Positions 1 through 9,347 of a stretch of DNA of 64,000 bases are shown in pieces. The DNA lies in assembly GCF_041435115.1 (NCBI RefSeq), contig NZ_CP108046.1, forward strand, positions 1,550,001-1,614,000. Reading direction: 5' to 3'. Both the position numbers and the translations under genes were made by a program. Position 1 is the stretch's first letter, and each line of letters begins with the position of its first letter. The notes beneath the pieces were generated by a model. That model searched no databases, was not told the origin of the DNA, and was given only the letters and a program-made list of their open reading frames with translations. This stretch comes from Streptomyces sp. NBC_00289 (lineage in GTDB: Bacteria; Actinomycetota; Actinomycetes; Streptomycetales; Streptomycetaceae).

Positions 1-369
1 TGAACCACTCGGGGGTGTCAAGGCTGAGCGGCCACTGCATGGCCACATGATTGCCCGCCGGCCAACGACGCCCAAGGACTGTCCGGGATCGAGACCGTTT
101 CGTAGGGATCGACACCCGTCAACAGCCGTGGACCGCCACTCTCAGGAAACAGGGCGAAAGGGCCCATAGTCGGGCGAACGGATTTCGCTACACGTTCCGA
201 AATTATTCGTGACGGTGCGGGGCATGCCGCCGAAACAGAGCGTCCATAGCGTCACCATCAGCCGCACAGACCCCCCCATCCGTCCTGTCAGGTCCTCCGG
301 CGTGAAATTGCTGCTTTTCCCGAAAACCCCCTCACGGTCCCCGGCACCTCCATGAGACAGGAGCCCAGC
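1..369. other. Intergenic leader upstream of the sugar-uptake operon
   Basis: No complete gene is seen here. On the minus strand an ATG at 40-38 opens a frame that runs off the left edge (about 13 codons, beginning MQWPLSLDTPEWF). It may be the first codons of a divergent gene, but no clear ribosome binding site precedes it, so it is not called. The stretch around 180-210 is much more AT-rich than its surroundings and probably holds the operon promoter. Confidence 0.4.
182..203. promoter_or_regulatory. Candidate operator: ATTTCG-N10-CGAAAT inverted repeat
   Basis: Six-base inverted arms ATTTCG (182-187) and CGAAAT (198-203) are separated by 10 bases in the AT-rich patch upstream of the ABC-transporter operon. 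The operon encodes its own ROK repressor at 4919-6058, and such regulators often bind palindromes upstream of their sugar operons. The assignment is inference from position and symmetry only. Confidence 0.3.
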
Positions 370-1668
370 GTGTCCCACCCCTCCCGACGCGGCATCCTCA
401 AGCTGACCGGCGGCACAGCCCTCCTCGGCACCCTCGCCCTCGCGGGCTGCGGCCGCGGCGAAGACCCCGTCGCGAAAGCCACCGTCCGGCCCGTCGACAG
501 CTCCCCGGCCACCGGCACCGTCAATGTCTGGGCCGCCCAGGGTGACGCCGACGTGCTCGACAACGTCATCAAGCCCTTCGAGGCCGCGAACCCGGATGTC
601 ACCGCGAAGTTCACGCTCATACCGAACGCCGACTACTACACCAAGCTCCAGGCGGCGATCGCGGCGGGGAAGGGCCCGGACGTCGCCCAGTTCTTCCCCG
701 AGTCGCAGGCGCAGTTCCTCGATCCGTCGATCCTTCGGGCCGTCCCGGACGGCCTCGTGGAGCCGGGCAGCTTCTTCACGAGTCTCTGGGACGCGGGAGT
801 GGCCGGCGACGTCGCGTACACGGTGCCCTGGTACGCGTACACCTACGCGCTCGTCTACCGCGCCGACCTGGCGGAGAAGGCGGGTGTCAAGGCGCCCACC
901 ACCTGGCAGGAGATGGTGCCCTTCTTCAGGTCGCTCCAGGACGCCGGCGCGCGCCGCGGCCTCGGCGCCGACAACGGCTGGGACATCTTCAACGGCCAGG
1001 ACGTGGCGATGTACGCCTGGCAGGCCGGCGGCTCGCTGCTCTCCGCCGGAGGCAGGTGGACGCTCGACACGCCGGCCATGGTCGACGCGCTCAAGTACAA
1101 CGCCTCCTTCTTCACCTCGGGTGCCGCCGACACGTCCGGTCCCACGTTCCTCGACGCTCAGCCGTACTTCGTCGCCGGCAAGACCGCCGCGATGATCACC
1201 GGCCCCTGGGTCATCGCTCAGCTCGACACCGCCGCGAAGAAGAACGGCTGGACCGCGTCGCACGTCGCCACCGCGCCCCTGCCGGCCGGAGCGTCGGGCA
1301 ACGCCTCCTTCTCCGGCGGCGGCACCTGGGGTGTGCTCGCCGGCAGCGGCAACGCCGATGCCTCGTGGAAGCTCATCCGGCACATCGTGCGGCCCAGCAC
1401 CCAGGTCGCCCAGTACAAGGCGTACGGCTCGCTGCCGGCGGTCGCCTCCGCGTGGGACGACACCGCCATCGCGGGCCAGCCGCTCCTTGACGCCTTCCGC
1501 ACCCAGCTGAAGAACTCCCGGGCGTTCCCGCGGGTGAGCACCTGGCAGCAGGTCGCGACCCGGCTGGGCAAGGAGACGGAAGCCGTCGCCAAGGGCACCC
1601 GGACCGCCGAGAGAGCGGCCTCGAACGTCCAGTCGTACGCCGAAAGCCTCGGCACGGGTACGGGGTGA
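370..1668 (+). CDS. Sugar ABC transporter substrate-binding lipoprotein
   Basis: This is an extracellular solute-binding protein of the sugar (family 1) type, 432 residues. The N-terminus has a twin-arginine-like SRRGILKL stretch and a lipobox LALAGC, with the lipidated Cys at residue 27. It would therefore be anchored outside the membrane and deliver substrate to the two permeases that follow. I chose the GTG at 370 because AGGAG lies seven bases upstream; the in-frame ATG at 352 has no ribosome binding site. It is the first gene of an operon that also encodes an esterase, a flavin sugar oxidase and an isomerase, so the ligand is probably a modified sugar or glycoside. The exact ligand cannot be read from the sequence. 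Confidence 0.93.
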   Translation: MSHPSRRGILKLTGGTALLGTLALAGCGRGEDPVAKATVRPVDSSPATGTVNVWAAQGDADVLDNVIKPFEAANPDVTAKFTLIPNADYYTKLQAAIAAGKGPDVAQFFPESQAQFLDPSILRAVPDGLVEPGSFFTSLWDAGVAGDVAYTVPWYAYTYALVYRADLAEKAGVKAPTTWQEMVPFFRSLQDAGARRGLGADNGWDIFNGQDVAMYAWQAGGSLLSAGGRWTLDTPAMVDALKYNASFFTSGAADTSGPTFLDAQPYFVAGKTAAMITGPWVIAQLDTAAKKNGWTASHVATAPLPAGASGNASFSGGGTWGVLAGSGNADASWKLIRHIVRPSTQVAQYKAYGSLPAVASAWDDTAIAGQPLLDAFRTQLKNSRAFPRVSTWQQVATRLGKETEAVAKGTRTAERAASNVQSYAESLGTGTG

Positions 1669-1675
1669 TCAGCCG

Positions 1676-2593
1676 ATGACCACCACCCTCCCGGGGGTGT
1701 CACGCGGCGCGCGGCGCTCCCCGGGCTCTCGCCGAAGCGTCGTCGCCTGGCTGTTCCTCGCGCCGTTCGCCCTGCTGTTCCTGCTCTTCACGGCCATTCC
1801 GACCGTCGCCGCGCTCGGGTTCAGCCTCACCGACCTGCGGGGTACGGATCTGCGGCATCCGCTCGCGGTGGACTTCACCGGCCTGGAGAACTACCTCCGC
1901 CTGTTCCAGGACGACACCTTCGTGCGGGACATCCTGAACACCTCCGTGTTCGTGGCCTTCGGTGTGCCGCTGACCATGGGCATCGGTTTCGCGCTGGCCC
2001 TCGCGCTGAACTCCGGCATCCGGCGCCTCGGCGGCCTGTTCCGGTCCGTCTTCTTCGCCCCGGTCGTCACCAACATCGTGGCGGTGGCGCTGATCTGGCA
2101 GTACGCCTTCAACGCCAACGGCACCGTCAACAAGGTGCTCGGCGGGGTCGGCCTGGCCGGACCGAACTGGCTGGACGACCAGCACCTGGCCATGCCCGTG
2201 GTCATCCTGCTCGGCGTCTGGCGCAACTTCGGCACCGCGATGGTGCTGTTCCTCGCCGGTCTGCAGGCCATTCCGCAGGACGTGTACGAGGCCGCCGCCC
2301 TCGACGGCGCCGGCCGGTGGCGGCAGCTGCGGCACATCACTCTGCCGCTGCTGATGCCCACCACGCTGCTGGTGTCGGTGCTCCTGAGCGTCTTCTACCT
2401 CCAGGTTTTCGACGAGCCCTATCTGCTGACCGACGGCGGCCCGCTGGGCTCCACCGAGTCGGTCGCGTTGTACACCTACCACCAGTTCGGCGCCGGCCAG
2501 TTCGGGCTGTCCTCGGCCGCGTCCTTCGTGACGCTCGCGCTGGTGACGCTGGTGAGTCTCGTCCAGTTCCGACTGCTCAGGCCCCGCGCATGA
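1676..2593 (+). CDS. Sugar ABC transporter permease, MalF type
   Basis: An integral-membrane permease of 305 residues with about six hydrophobic segments, the first near residues 22-45. The cytoplasmic EAA loop, which docks the ATPase, is visible as EAAALDGAGRWRQLRHITLP. It starts seven bases after the binding-protein stop and overlaps the second permease by four bases (ATGA), so the subunits are translationally coupled. No ATPase gene is nearby. In Streptomyces many sugar importers of this class share the ATPase MsiK encoded elsewhere, and that is the likely arrangement here. Confidence 0.95.
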   Translation: MTTTLPGVSRGARRSPGSRRSVVAWLFLAPFALLFLLFTAIPTVAALGFSLTDLRGTDLRHPLAVDFTGLENYLRLFQDDTFVRDILNTSVFVAFGVPLTMGIGFALALALNSGIRRLGGLFRSVFFAPVVTNIVAVALIWQYAFNANGTVNKVLGGVGLAGPNWLDDQHLAMPVVILLGVWRNFGTAMVLFLAGLQAIPQDVYEAAALDGAGRWRQLRHITLPLLMPTTLLVSVLLSVFYLQVFDEPYLLTDGGPLGSTESVALYTYHQFGAGQFGLSSAASFVTLALVTLVSLVQFRLLRPRA

Positions 2594-3474
2594 CGGCCCT
2601 CACCGCGCCGCGGAGCGCCGAAGTGACGTCCGCCGACCGGACCGCCGTGCGCCGCGGGTCCGTGTCCCGACCGCTGCTGTACGCGGCACTGGTGCTGTGC
2701 GCGCTCCTCACGATGCTGCCGTTCCTCTGGGTGATCAGCGGCTCCCTGCGCGGTCTCGACGAGATCCGCGCCGACCCCGGTGCCTGGCTCCCCCTCCACG
2801 TCACCCTCGACAACTTCGTACGGCTGTTCCGCACCGAGGGCTTCGCCCGCTTCCTCACCAACAGCGTCGTGGTCGCGGCGCTGGTGGTGGCCGGCAACGT
2901 CGTCGCGGCGTCGGCGGCCGGCTACGCGCTGGCGAAGCTGGACTTCGCCGGCCGGCGGATCGCGTTCGCCGCGGTCATGGCGGCGATGATGGTGCCGTCC
3001 ACGACGGTGTTCGTCACGCAGTTCGTGATCACCGTCGACCTGGGTCTGGCAGACACGCTCACCGGCATCGCACTGCCCGGCATGGCCCTGCCGCTGTCGG
3101 TGTTCATCATGCGCCAGTACGCCCTGTCGGTCCCCGACGAACTGCTGGAGGCGGCCCGCATCGACGGGGCGGGCGAGTTCCGGATCTTCTTCCGGATCTT
3201 CCTTCCGCTGGCCGGCCCCGCGGTCGCGACGATCACGATCATGTCGTTCCTGGTGTCCTGGAACAACTTCATCTGGCCGCTCATCGTCGCGCAGAGCACG
3301 TCCAGTTACACGCTGCCGGTCGGGCTCGCCGCCACCAGTCAGGCCGCGGCGCACGTCACCGACTACGGCCTGATGCTCGCCGGTGCGATCGTCGTGATGC
3401 TGCCGGTGCTCGTCCTCTTCCTGTTCCTCCAGCGCTACTTCGTGCAGGGCATCGCCGGCACGGGAATGCGGTGA
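2590..3474 (+). CDS. Sugar ABC transporter permease, MalG type
   Basis: Second permease of the importer, 294 residues, with an N-terminal membrane segment near residues 30-50 and a typical MalG-like EAA loop (EAARIDGAGEFRIFFRIFLP). The ATG at 2590 overlaps the stop of the upstream permease. A longer reading frame extends upstream of it, but that frame lies inside the MalF-type gene and is not coding. It pairs with the upstream permease to form the membrane channel. Confidence 0.95.
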   Translation: MTALTAPRSAEVTSADRTAVRRGSVSRPLLYAALVLCALLTMLPFLWVISGSLRGLDEIRADPGAWLPLHVTLDNFVRLFRTEGFARFLTNSVVVAALVVAGNVVAASAAGYALAKLDFAGRRIAFAAVMAAMMVPSTTVFVTQFVITVDLGLADTLTGIALPGMALPLSVFIMRQYALSVPDELLEAARIDGAGEFRIFFRIFLPLAGPAVATITIMSFLVSWNNFIWPLIVAQSTSSYTLPVGLAATSQAAAHVTDYGLMLAGAIVVMLPVLVLFLFLQRYFVQGIAGTGMR

Positions 3475-4919
3475 CCGCCATGACCGACCGGCAGGGCTCG
3501 TTCGACGCGCCCGTGGAGAAGGTCGCCGTACACGCCCCCGCGGGCACCGTCGTCGGCCGCCGTACCGGCCGGGTACGGCGCTTCCCCGGCATCCCGTTCG
3601 CCGAAGCACCCACCGGCGTACGGCGGTTCGCCGCGCCGGTCGCGCGCGCCCGGTTCACGGAGCCGTTCGACGCGTCCCGGCCAGGTGCCACCGCACAGGC
3701 GGTTCCCCTGTTCACCACGACCACCGTGCCGGAGCCTTCGGTCCCGGGCGACGACGTGCTGAACCTCGGCGTCGTCGCCCCGGACACGGCCGACGACCGC
3801 GCGCCCTTCCCGGTCCTGGTGTGGGTCCACGGAGGTGGCTTCCTCGCGGGCAGCCCCGTCAGTCCCTGGTACGACGGCCGTGCCTTCGCCCGCGACGGGG
3901 TCGTCACCGTCACCGTCGGCTATCGGCTGGGCGTCGACGGATTCGCCGTACTGGACGACGTCCCGGCCAACCTCGGCCTGCGTGACCTGCTGCTCGCCCT
4001 CGACTGGGTGCGCGAGAACATCAGCGCCTTCGGAGGTGATCCGGGCCGGGTCACCGTGGCCGGCCAGTCGGCCGGGGGCGGTGCGGTGCTCGCGCTGCTC
4101 TCGTCGCCCGCCGGCACCGGCCGCTTCCACCGCGCGGTCAGCCTGTCCGGCGTCACCCTCGATGTGGACGAGGCAGCGGCGCGTGCATTCCTCGCGGCGC
4201 TGGGGGACCGGCTCGGTGTGCCACCCACGCGAGCGGGATTCGCCGGCCGCGGCGTGGCGGACATCCAACGCGAGGTCATCGGCCTGCGAAACGAGCGGAA
4301 CGACGGTCCGATCGTGCTCGGTCCGTACGTCGGCGACGACATCCTGCCGGTGTCCGTCGTCGACGGACTCGCCGTGCACGGGAGGGACGTGCCGTTGCTG
4401 CTCGGTGCGACGGGCGACGAGTTCGACGGCGCGACCGCACCGGAGAACCCTCACCCGAGCCCGGACGCAGCGGCCGGACGCGCCACCGCACGCGCGGCGG
4501 GCACCCGCCTGACGGACACCCTGTTCCGCGCCGTCTGCCCGCGCGTCGCGGCCTCCCGCCGCGCGGCCACCGCCGGCACCTGGCTGTACTCCTTCGAATG
4601 GCCCTCCCCCGCCCTCGGCGGCGCCACGCACTGCGTCGACATCCCGTTCTTCTTCGACCTGCTCGACGCACCGGGCGCCGCCCGGGCCCTCGGGCCGAAT
4701 CCGCCCGCGGAACTGGCGACCCGTATGCACGCCGACCTGGTGGCGTTCGTCCACGGCCGGGAGCCGGCCTGGGCGAGAGCGACCGGGGGACACGGCGATC
4801 CGGTCCGCGAGTACGGGCGGCCGGGCGCGGCGTTCGCCGCCGACACCACGGGCGTGTTCGATCCCGTCGTCCACGGTCCCCTCGTCCACGCGGTGTCCGA
4901 GGCGGCGAAGGAGTGCTGA
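3471..4919 (+). CDS. Type B carboxylesterase
   Basis: An alpha/beta-hydrolase of the carboxylesterase type B family, 482 residues from the GTG at 3471. That start overlaps the permease stop as GTGA; an ATG at 3480 is an alternative. Family hallmarks are the early FPGIPFAEAPTG motif, the oxyanion-hole loop VWVHGGGFLAGS and the nucleophile elbow GQSAGGG, with Ser at about residue 200. No signal peptide is seen, so it should act in the cytoplasm on material brought in by the linked importer. It may remove acyl groups from an esterified sugar or glycoside. The family is clear; the substrate is inferred from context. Confidence 0.9.
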   Translation: MTAMTDRQGSFDAPVEKVAVHAPAGTVVGRRTGRVRRFPGIPFAEAPTGVRRFAAPVARARFTEPFDASRPGATAQAVPLFTTTTVPEPSVPGDDVLNLGVVAPDTADDRAPFPVLVWVHGGGFLAGSPVSPWYDGRAFARDGVVTVTVGYRLGVDGFAVLDDVPANLGLRDLLLALDWVRENISAFGGDPGRVTVAGQSAGGGAVLALLSSPAGTGRFHRAVSLSGVTLDVDEAAARAFLAALGDRLGVPPTRAGFAGRGVADIQREVIGLRNERNDGPIVLGPYVGDDILPVSVVDGLAVHGRDVPLLLGATGDEFDGATAPENPHPSPDAAAGRATARAAGTRLTDTLFRAVCPRVAASRRAATAGTWLYSFEWPSPALGGATHCVDIPFFFDLLDAPGAARALGPNPPAELATRMHADLVAFVHGREPAWARATGGHGDPVREYGRPGAAFAADTTGVFDPVVHGPLVHAVSEAAKEC

Positions 4920-6058
4920 TGCCGGGAATGAACCAGAGCGCTGTCCGACGGGTCAACACCTCGGTCATCCTCCGCGCGCTGGCGGTGTCGGCCGCGCCGA
5001 CCACGCTCACCGGGCTCGCCGACCGGACCGGCCTCTCCCGCCGCACCATCGAACTCATCCTGGACTCCCTCGTCGAGTCGGGCTGGGTCACCGAGCTGGA
5101 ACGGGTGCCGACCAGCGGCAGCGCCGGGCGACCCGCCCGCCGCTACGACCTGCGGGCCGACCACGCGCTGCTGGCAGCCGTACGCATCACCACCCTGGAC
5201 GTGTCCGCGGTCGTCGCCGACGTGCGCGGCCGGATCGTCGGCCGGGCGCACCGGCCGCTGCGCGCCTACCAGGATCCGAGGGCCGCCCTGGACGACGCGG
5301 CGGCGCTGGTGCTGGAGGCGCTCGACGACGCGGGCGGCTCACCCGACCGGCTTCGCGCCGGCGCGGTCGCCGCCGGTGGCGCCATCGACGACGACGGAGT
5401 CGTACGGCGCCTGGTGCACACCACACGATGGGAGGGCGTGCGCCTGCCCGAGGAACTCGAACGGCGCGTCCGGATGCCCTGGTTCGCGGACAACGACTCC
5501 AACCTGGGTGCCCTGGCGGAGCGTTGGCGGGGCGCGGCCGGCGATCACGACAACGTCGTCTGGGCGGTGCTCGGCAACCGCACGGGCCTCGGCATCCTCA
5601 TCCGGGGTGCCGTGCACCGCGGCCTCGACGGGGCCGCCGGCGAGATCGTCGAGGCCGCGTCGATGCCGGCCGGTTCGGTCGAGAACCACCCCGTGGCCGG
5701 GCTCACCTCGCCCGAACCGGAGCGGCGCCGAGTGGCGCTCGGCCGCTTCGACGCCGCCCGGGCCGGCGACGCGGGCGCGCTCGCGGAGGTCGACGAGTTC
5801 GTCGACAACATCGCGTCGATCCTCACCACCCTGTCGTGGACGGTCGCCCCGTCGCTCATCGTGCTCGGCGGCGGTCTGGAGGACGCGGCCGACGTGCTGC
5901 TGCCGCGGGTGCGCCGGGCGATGCGCGCCGCCCGCACCCCCGCGGTCGAACTGCGCGCCACGAGTCTGGGCCGCGACGCGGCGCTCGTCGGCGCCGTGAA
6001 GCTGGCACTCGACCGCATGGACACCGAACTGTTCGGCCCCCTCGTGCCCGGCGCATGA
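4919..6058 (+). CDS. ROK-family transcriptional regulator
   Basis: A 379-residue regulator with an N-terminal winged helix (about residues 15-80, including the recognition segment TGLSRRTIELILDSLVESGWV) and a C-terminal ROK sugar-kinase-like domain. The usual ROK zinc motif CxCGxxGC is absent from the expected place, so it is probably a sensor rather than an active kinase. The ATG overlaps the esterase stop by one base and has AAGGAG five bases upstream. Sitting inside the operon, it most likely represses the operon until the sugar inducer binds. The operator candidate at 182-203 is a plausible target. Confidence 0.92.
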   Translation: MPGMNQSAVRRVNTSVILRALAVSAAPTTLTGLADRTGLSRRTIELILDSLVESGWVTELERVPTSGSAGRPARRYDLRADHALLAAVRITTLDVSAVVADVRGRIVGRAHRPLRAYQDPRAALDDAAALVLEALDDAGGSPDRLRAGAVAAGGAIDDDGVVRRLVHTTRWEGVRLPEELERRVRMPWFADNDSNLGALAERWRGAAGDHDNVVWAVLGNRTGLGILIRGAVHRGLDGAAGEIVEAASMPAGSVENHPVAGLTSPEPERRRVALGRFDAARAGDAGALAEVDEFVDNIASILTTLSWTVAPSLIVLGGGLEDAADVLLPRVRRAMRAARTPAVELRATSLGRDAALVGAVKLALDRMDTELFGPLVPGA

Positions 6059-6162
6059 CCGGGAGCTCAGCACCCTCGCCCGCGCGGCGAACCCCCCACA
6101 CCCGCACCCGTGTCACGGAGCTCCGCAGCGGTACCCGTGGCACGAAGATCAGGAGTCTCACC

Positions 6163-7689
6163 GTGACCGAAACCGACCGCACCGACGTCCTCGTCGTGGG
6201 CAGCGGCATCATGGGATCCGTCGTGGCCCGGCTGCTGCGCGAGAGCGACCCGGCGCTGCACATCACCATGGTCGAGGGCGGCAGCGCGATCGGCGCCTCC
6301 CCCGGCCGGCACCTGCACGACATCGACGATCCGGTGCTCTGGTCGCGCTACAACGAACGGACCGGCACCGGCATCCAGGGCATGTACACCGGCGCCGAGG
6401 TGGTCCGTGAGGTGGCGGACAGCCTCAGCGACCTGACACCCGGGATGTTCCACGCGCTCGCCTTCGGTGAGGACGCCGAGGCGATGCCCCAGGCCGCGCT
6501 CGCCTGGAACGCCGGCGGCATGGGCGTGCACTGGACCGCCGCGACGCCGTGGCCCGCCGGACACGAGGTGTTCGACTTCGGCGACCCGGTCCGCTGGACG
6601 GCGGACCTGGACACCGCACGCCGGCTGCTCGCCGTCACCCCCCGCGCGATCGGCCCGACCCGCACCGGCCGGATGGTCCTCGACGTGCTGCGACGGCGCT
6701 TCGACGGCATCGGACCGGACGACCGGCGACCGCAGCCGATGCCCATGGCCGTCACCTCACACGCCTCGGGTCGCCTGCCGCGCACCGCTCCGGGCACGAT
6801 CTTCCCCGCGATCGCGACCGGCACGGACCCCGCCTTCACCCTCGTGACCGGAACACTCGTCACACGGCTCCTCGTCTCGGACGGCCGGGCCCGCGGCGCC
6901 CGGCTGCGCCGCGTCACCGACGGCGCCGAGTCACAGGTGCTCGCGGACACGGTGGTGGTGTGTGCCGACGCGCTGCGCACCCCGCAACTGCTGTTCGCCT
7001 CCGGCATCCGCCCCCCGGCGCTGGGCCGCCATCTCAACGAGCACGCGTTCATCACCGCCCGGGTGCTGCTCGACCTCGAGCGGTTCGGCATCGATCTCGA
7101 CGCCCTGCCCCGGCCGCGCACCGGTGAGTTCAGCACGGACTCGCTCTGGCTGCCGCACAACGGAGCGGCGCAGCCCTTCCACGGCCAGATCATGAACCGC
7201 ACCTACCTGGACGAGGCCGGCCGCCCCCTCGCGCACTCGGTGGGCCTCTCCCTGTACGCCCCCGTCGAATCACGGCCCGAGAACCGGCTCGTGTTCTCCG
7301 ACACCGAGACCGACCTCGCCGGGATGCCGCGGATCAGCGTCGAGTTCGCCTACTCCGACGCCGACCGCGCGCTCCTGGGGCGGGCGCTCGACGTGGTTCG
7401 GTCGATCGCCGGTGAGTTCGGCACGCTCGACCCGGCGACCGAGTGCGCGCTGCTTCCGCCCGGCTCGTCACTGCACCAGACCGGCACCGTCCGGGCCGGC
7501 GCCGCCGACGACGGCACCAGCGTGTGCGACCCGGACGGCAGGGTGTGGGACTTCGAGAACCTGTACCTCGCCGGCAACGGCGTGATCCCCACCTCGATGG
7601 CCGCCAACGTCACCCTGACCGGCGCGGTGACCGCCGTACGAACCGCCCGGGCCGTCACCGGACGCACCAGCGCACTCGCCGCCCGGTGA
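6163..7689 (+). CDS. FAD-dependent pyranose 2-oxidase / C-glycoside 3-oxidase-like (GMC fold)
   Basis: A 508-residue GMC-type flavoprotein. An FAD-binding beta-alpha-beta fold starts at once (DVLVVGSGIMGSVVARLL). The segment GGMGVHWTAATP resembles the pyranose 2-oxidase motif whose His holds FAD covalently in fungal enzymes; here it is His123. The C-terminus has the His/Asn catalytic pair typical of the family: His438 in GSSLHQTG and Asn482 in MAANVTLT. Start is GTG 6163 with AGGAG seven bases upstream. Bacterial relatives oxidise C2 or C3 of free sugars or of the sugar in glycosides, which would labilise a glycosidic bond. The neighbouring importer and TIM-barrel protein fit such a catabolic role. 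The substrate is unknown. Confidence 0.82.
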   Translation: MTETDRTDVLVVGSGIMGSVVARLLRESDPALHITMVEGGSAIGASPGRHLHDIDDPVLWSRYNERTGTGIQGMYTGAEVVREVADSLSDLTPGMFHALAFGEDAEAMPQAALAWNAGGMGVHWTAATPWPAGHEVFDFGDPVRWTADLDTARRLLAVTPRAIGPTRTGRMVLDVLRRRFDGIGPDDRRPQPMPMAVTSHASGRLPRTAPGTIFPAIATGTDPAFTLVTGTLVTRLLVSDGRARGARLRRVTDGAESQVLADTVVVCADALRTPQLLFASGIRPPALGRHLNEHAFITARVLLDLERFGIDLDALPRPRTGEFSTDSLWLPHNGAAQPFHGQIMNRTYLDEAGRPLAHSVGLSLYAPVESRPENRLVFSDTETDLAGMPRISVEFAYSDADRALLGRALDVVRSIAGEFGTLDPATECALLPPGSSLHQTGTVRAGAADDGTSVCDPDGRVWDFENLYLAGNGVIPTSMAANVTLTGAVTAVRTARAVTGRTSALAAR

Positions 7690-7718
7690 GACCGCACAGT
7701 GAGAAGGGAAGCCCGACC

Positions 7719-8327
7719 GTGATCGACATCGCGAAGGAATACCGCGTGGCGCTGCCGTCGTGGATCGACGACGAGCTGACCGGGGTACCCGCCACGGTCC
7801 CCGACCGCGAGGACCGGATGCGCCTCGTGCACCGGCTCGCCGACCGCAACTGGCGCGAGGGCGACGGCGGTCCGTTCGCGGCACTCGTCGCCGAACGGGA
7901 CACCGGCCGGATCGTCTCGGTGGGCGTGAACGTCGTCCTCGCCTCGGGAGTGTCGAGCGCCCACGCCGAGGTCCTCGCACTCGGGCTGGCCCAGACCGCG
8001 ACCGGCGGCTGGGACCTCGGCGGCGACGGGCTCCCGGCACACGAACTTGTCGTCAACTGGCGTCCGTGCGTGCAGTGTTACGGCGCGACCATGTGGTCCG
8101 GGGTCCGTTCTCTCGTGATCGCCGGCGACGGCCCCGAACTCGAGGACATCACCACGTTCGACGAGGGCCCGCTCGGCGCGGACTGGGCCGAGCAGTTCGA
8201 GGCACGCGGCATCGACATCGTCCGCGACGTCCTCCGCGACGAGGCACTCGGCGTGTTCCGCAGCTACCGGGACGCCGTCGACACGGGCAGCCTCGTCGTC
8301 TACAACGCTCGTGCGGGTGCCGCATGA
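7719..8327 (+). CDS. Guanine-deaminase-like zinc deaminase
   Basis: A cytidine/deoxycytidylate deaminase superfamily protein of 202 residues. The zinc site is complete: HAE at residues 82-84 and PCxxC with Cys117 and Cys120. The GGPFAALV segment and the tail with a FDEGPLG loop resemble the bacterial guanine-deaminase branch more than cytidine deaminases. GTG 7719 is preceded by AGAAGGGA. It overlaps the next gene by four bases, so it belongs to this operon. A nucleobase deaminase inside a sugar-oxidation operon is unusual and suggests that the substrate carries an amine or a base. That is inference. Confidence 0.82.
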   Translation: MIDIAKEYRVALPSWIDDELTGVPATVPDREDRMRLVHRLADRNWREGDGGPFAALVAERDTGRIVSVGVNVVLASGVSSAHAEVLALGLAQTATGGWDLGGDGLPAHELVVNWRPCVQCYGATMWSGVRSLVIAGDGPELEDITTFDEGPLGADWAEQFEARGIDIVRDVLRDEALGVFRSYRDAVDTGSLVVYNARAGAA

Positions 8328-9286
8328 CGCCCCGGGCCCGTCCGGAGGCACCGGGCGTTGCACCACCACGTTTCGCCACCGACATCGTCACCTTCTACCA
8401 CCCGGGTTTCTGGGGGCTGGAGTCCGCCGACGCGCTGCGTGACTGGGCGGTGAGGAACCCCGGGCGGTTCTGGGAGCGGGTGATGGACACGCTGGCCGAG
8501 GCCGGCGTGACCGGTCTGGAGCTGACCTTCGCCCCCGGCGACATCGACTCGGCCCTGCGCGCCTTCGGCGACGCGCCGTCGTTCCGCCGCGCGCTGCGGT
8601 CCCGCGGCCTGCGTGTCGTGAGCGCGTTCGTCGCGGGCGGCGACGCTCCCGACTGGCGGCACGGCGGCAATCTGCCCGCGATCGTCGCCGACGCCGAGCG
8701 ACGGGCGGCCTTCCTCGCCGAGGTGGGCGCGGAGTTCCTCGTCACCGGGCTGCCGATGCGGACGACGTTCGGGACCCGGCCGCCCTTCTTCGTCGATGCC
8801 GCGTACATGTCCCGGATGGCCGACATCGCCCACGTGGTCGGCGAGGCCGTCGCGGCGCACGGGGTGAAACTCGTCCTCCACACGGAGTCCAACAGCACGC
8901 TCTGGTACGAGCGGGACATCGACCTGTTCATGGCCCTGACCGATCCGCGCTACGTGTGGCTGTGTCCCGACTCCTGCCACATCGCACTCGGCGGAGGCGA
9001 CCCCGTCGCCGTCGCGCGTCGCCACTCCCGGCGCGTCGCACTGGCGCACTGGAAGGACGCGGTCAAGCCCATCGACGTGGAACTCACCATCGACGACACG
9101 GTGTTCGCCCAGCAGCAGCCCTACATGACCGAACTGGGCACGGGCATCGTGGACTGGCCGGGATGGGCGGAGGCGATGTCACGGACTCCCGGCGCCGGTG
9201 TCGTGCTCATCGAACTCGACGAGGCGGCCGATCCCCTCGCCGCGCTCCGGGCGGGCGTGGCCGTGGCACAGGCGGCGAGGGAGTGA
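8324..9286 (+). CDS. Sugar phosphate isomerase/epimerase-type TIM-barrel protein
   Basis: A 320-residue xylose-isomerase-like TIM barrel. Likely metal ligands typical of the family are visible in order: Glu in LELTFAPGD, Glu in LVLHTESN, Asp and His in CPDSCHIAL, and His in LAHWKDA. It starts inside the deaminase stop (ATGA overlap). In operons with flavin or NAD sugar oxidases, proteins of this fold commonly isomerise or cleave keto-sugar intermediates. It would thus act after the oxidase at 6163-7689. It has no signal peptide and should be cytoplasmic. Confidence 0.88.
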   Translation: MTPRARPEAPGVAPPRFATDIVTFYHPGFWGLESADALRDWAVRNPGRFWERVMDTLAEAGVTGLELTFAPGDIDSALRAFGDAPSFRRALRSRGLRVVSAFVAGGDAPDWRHGGNLPAIVADAERRAAFLAEVGAEFLVTGLPMRTTFGTRPPFFVDAAYMSRMADIAHVVGEAVAAHGVKLVLHTESNSTLWYERDIDLFMALTDPRYVWLCPDSCHIALGGGDPVAVARRHSRRVALAHWKDAVKPIDVELTIDDTVFAQQQPYMTELGTGIVDWPGWAEAMSRTPGAGVVLIELDEAADPLAALRAGVAVAQAARE

Positions 9287-9301
9287 CCGGCCTTCCCGGT
9301 C

Positions 9302-9322
9302 CTCACGGCGAGTCGCCGTGAG
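9302..9322. terminator. Bidirectional hairpin between convergent genes
   Basis: A perfect 10-bp inverted repeat, CTCACGGCGA and TCGCCGTGAG, around one central base. It lies between the stops of the convergent isomerase and molybdoenzyme genes, as expected for a GC-rich terminator without a U-tract. Confidence 0.6.
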
Positions 9323-9347
9323 CCGGCCGCGCACAACGGGGGGCGGT

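Noticed and set aside
1..48. Start of a divergent gene at the left edge
   Set aside because: Only about 13 codons are visible and no ribosome binding site precedes them. It is mentioned in the intergenic entry but not called.
2697..3470. A fused frame running into the carboxylesterase from inside the MalG-type permease
   Set aside because: The upstream part is the wrong frame of a clear permease gene. The esterase begins at 3471 or 3480.
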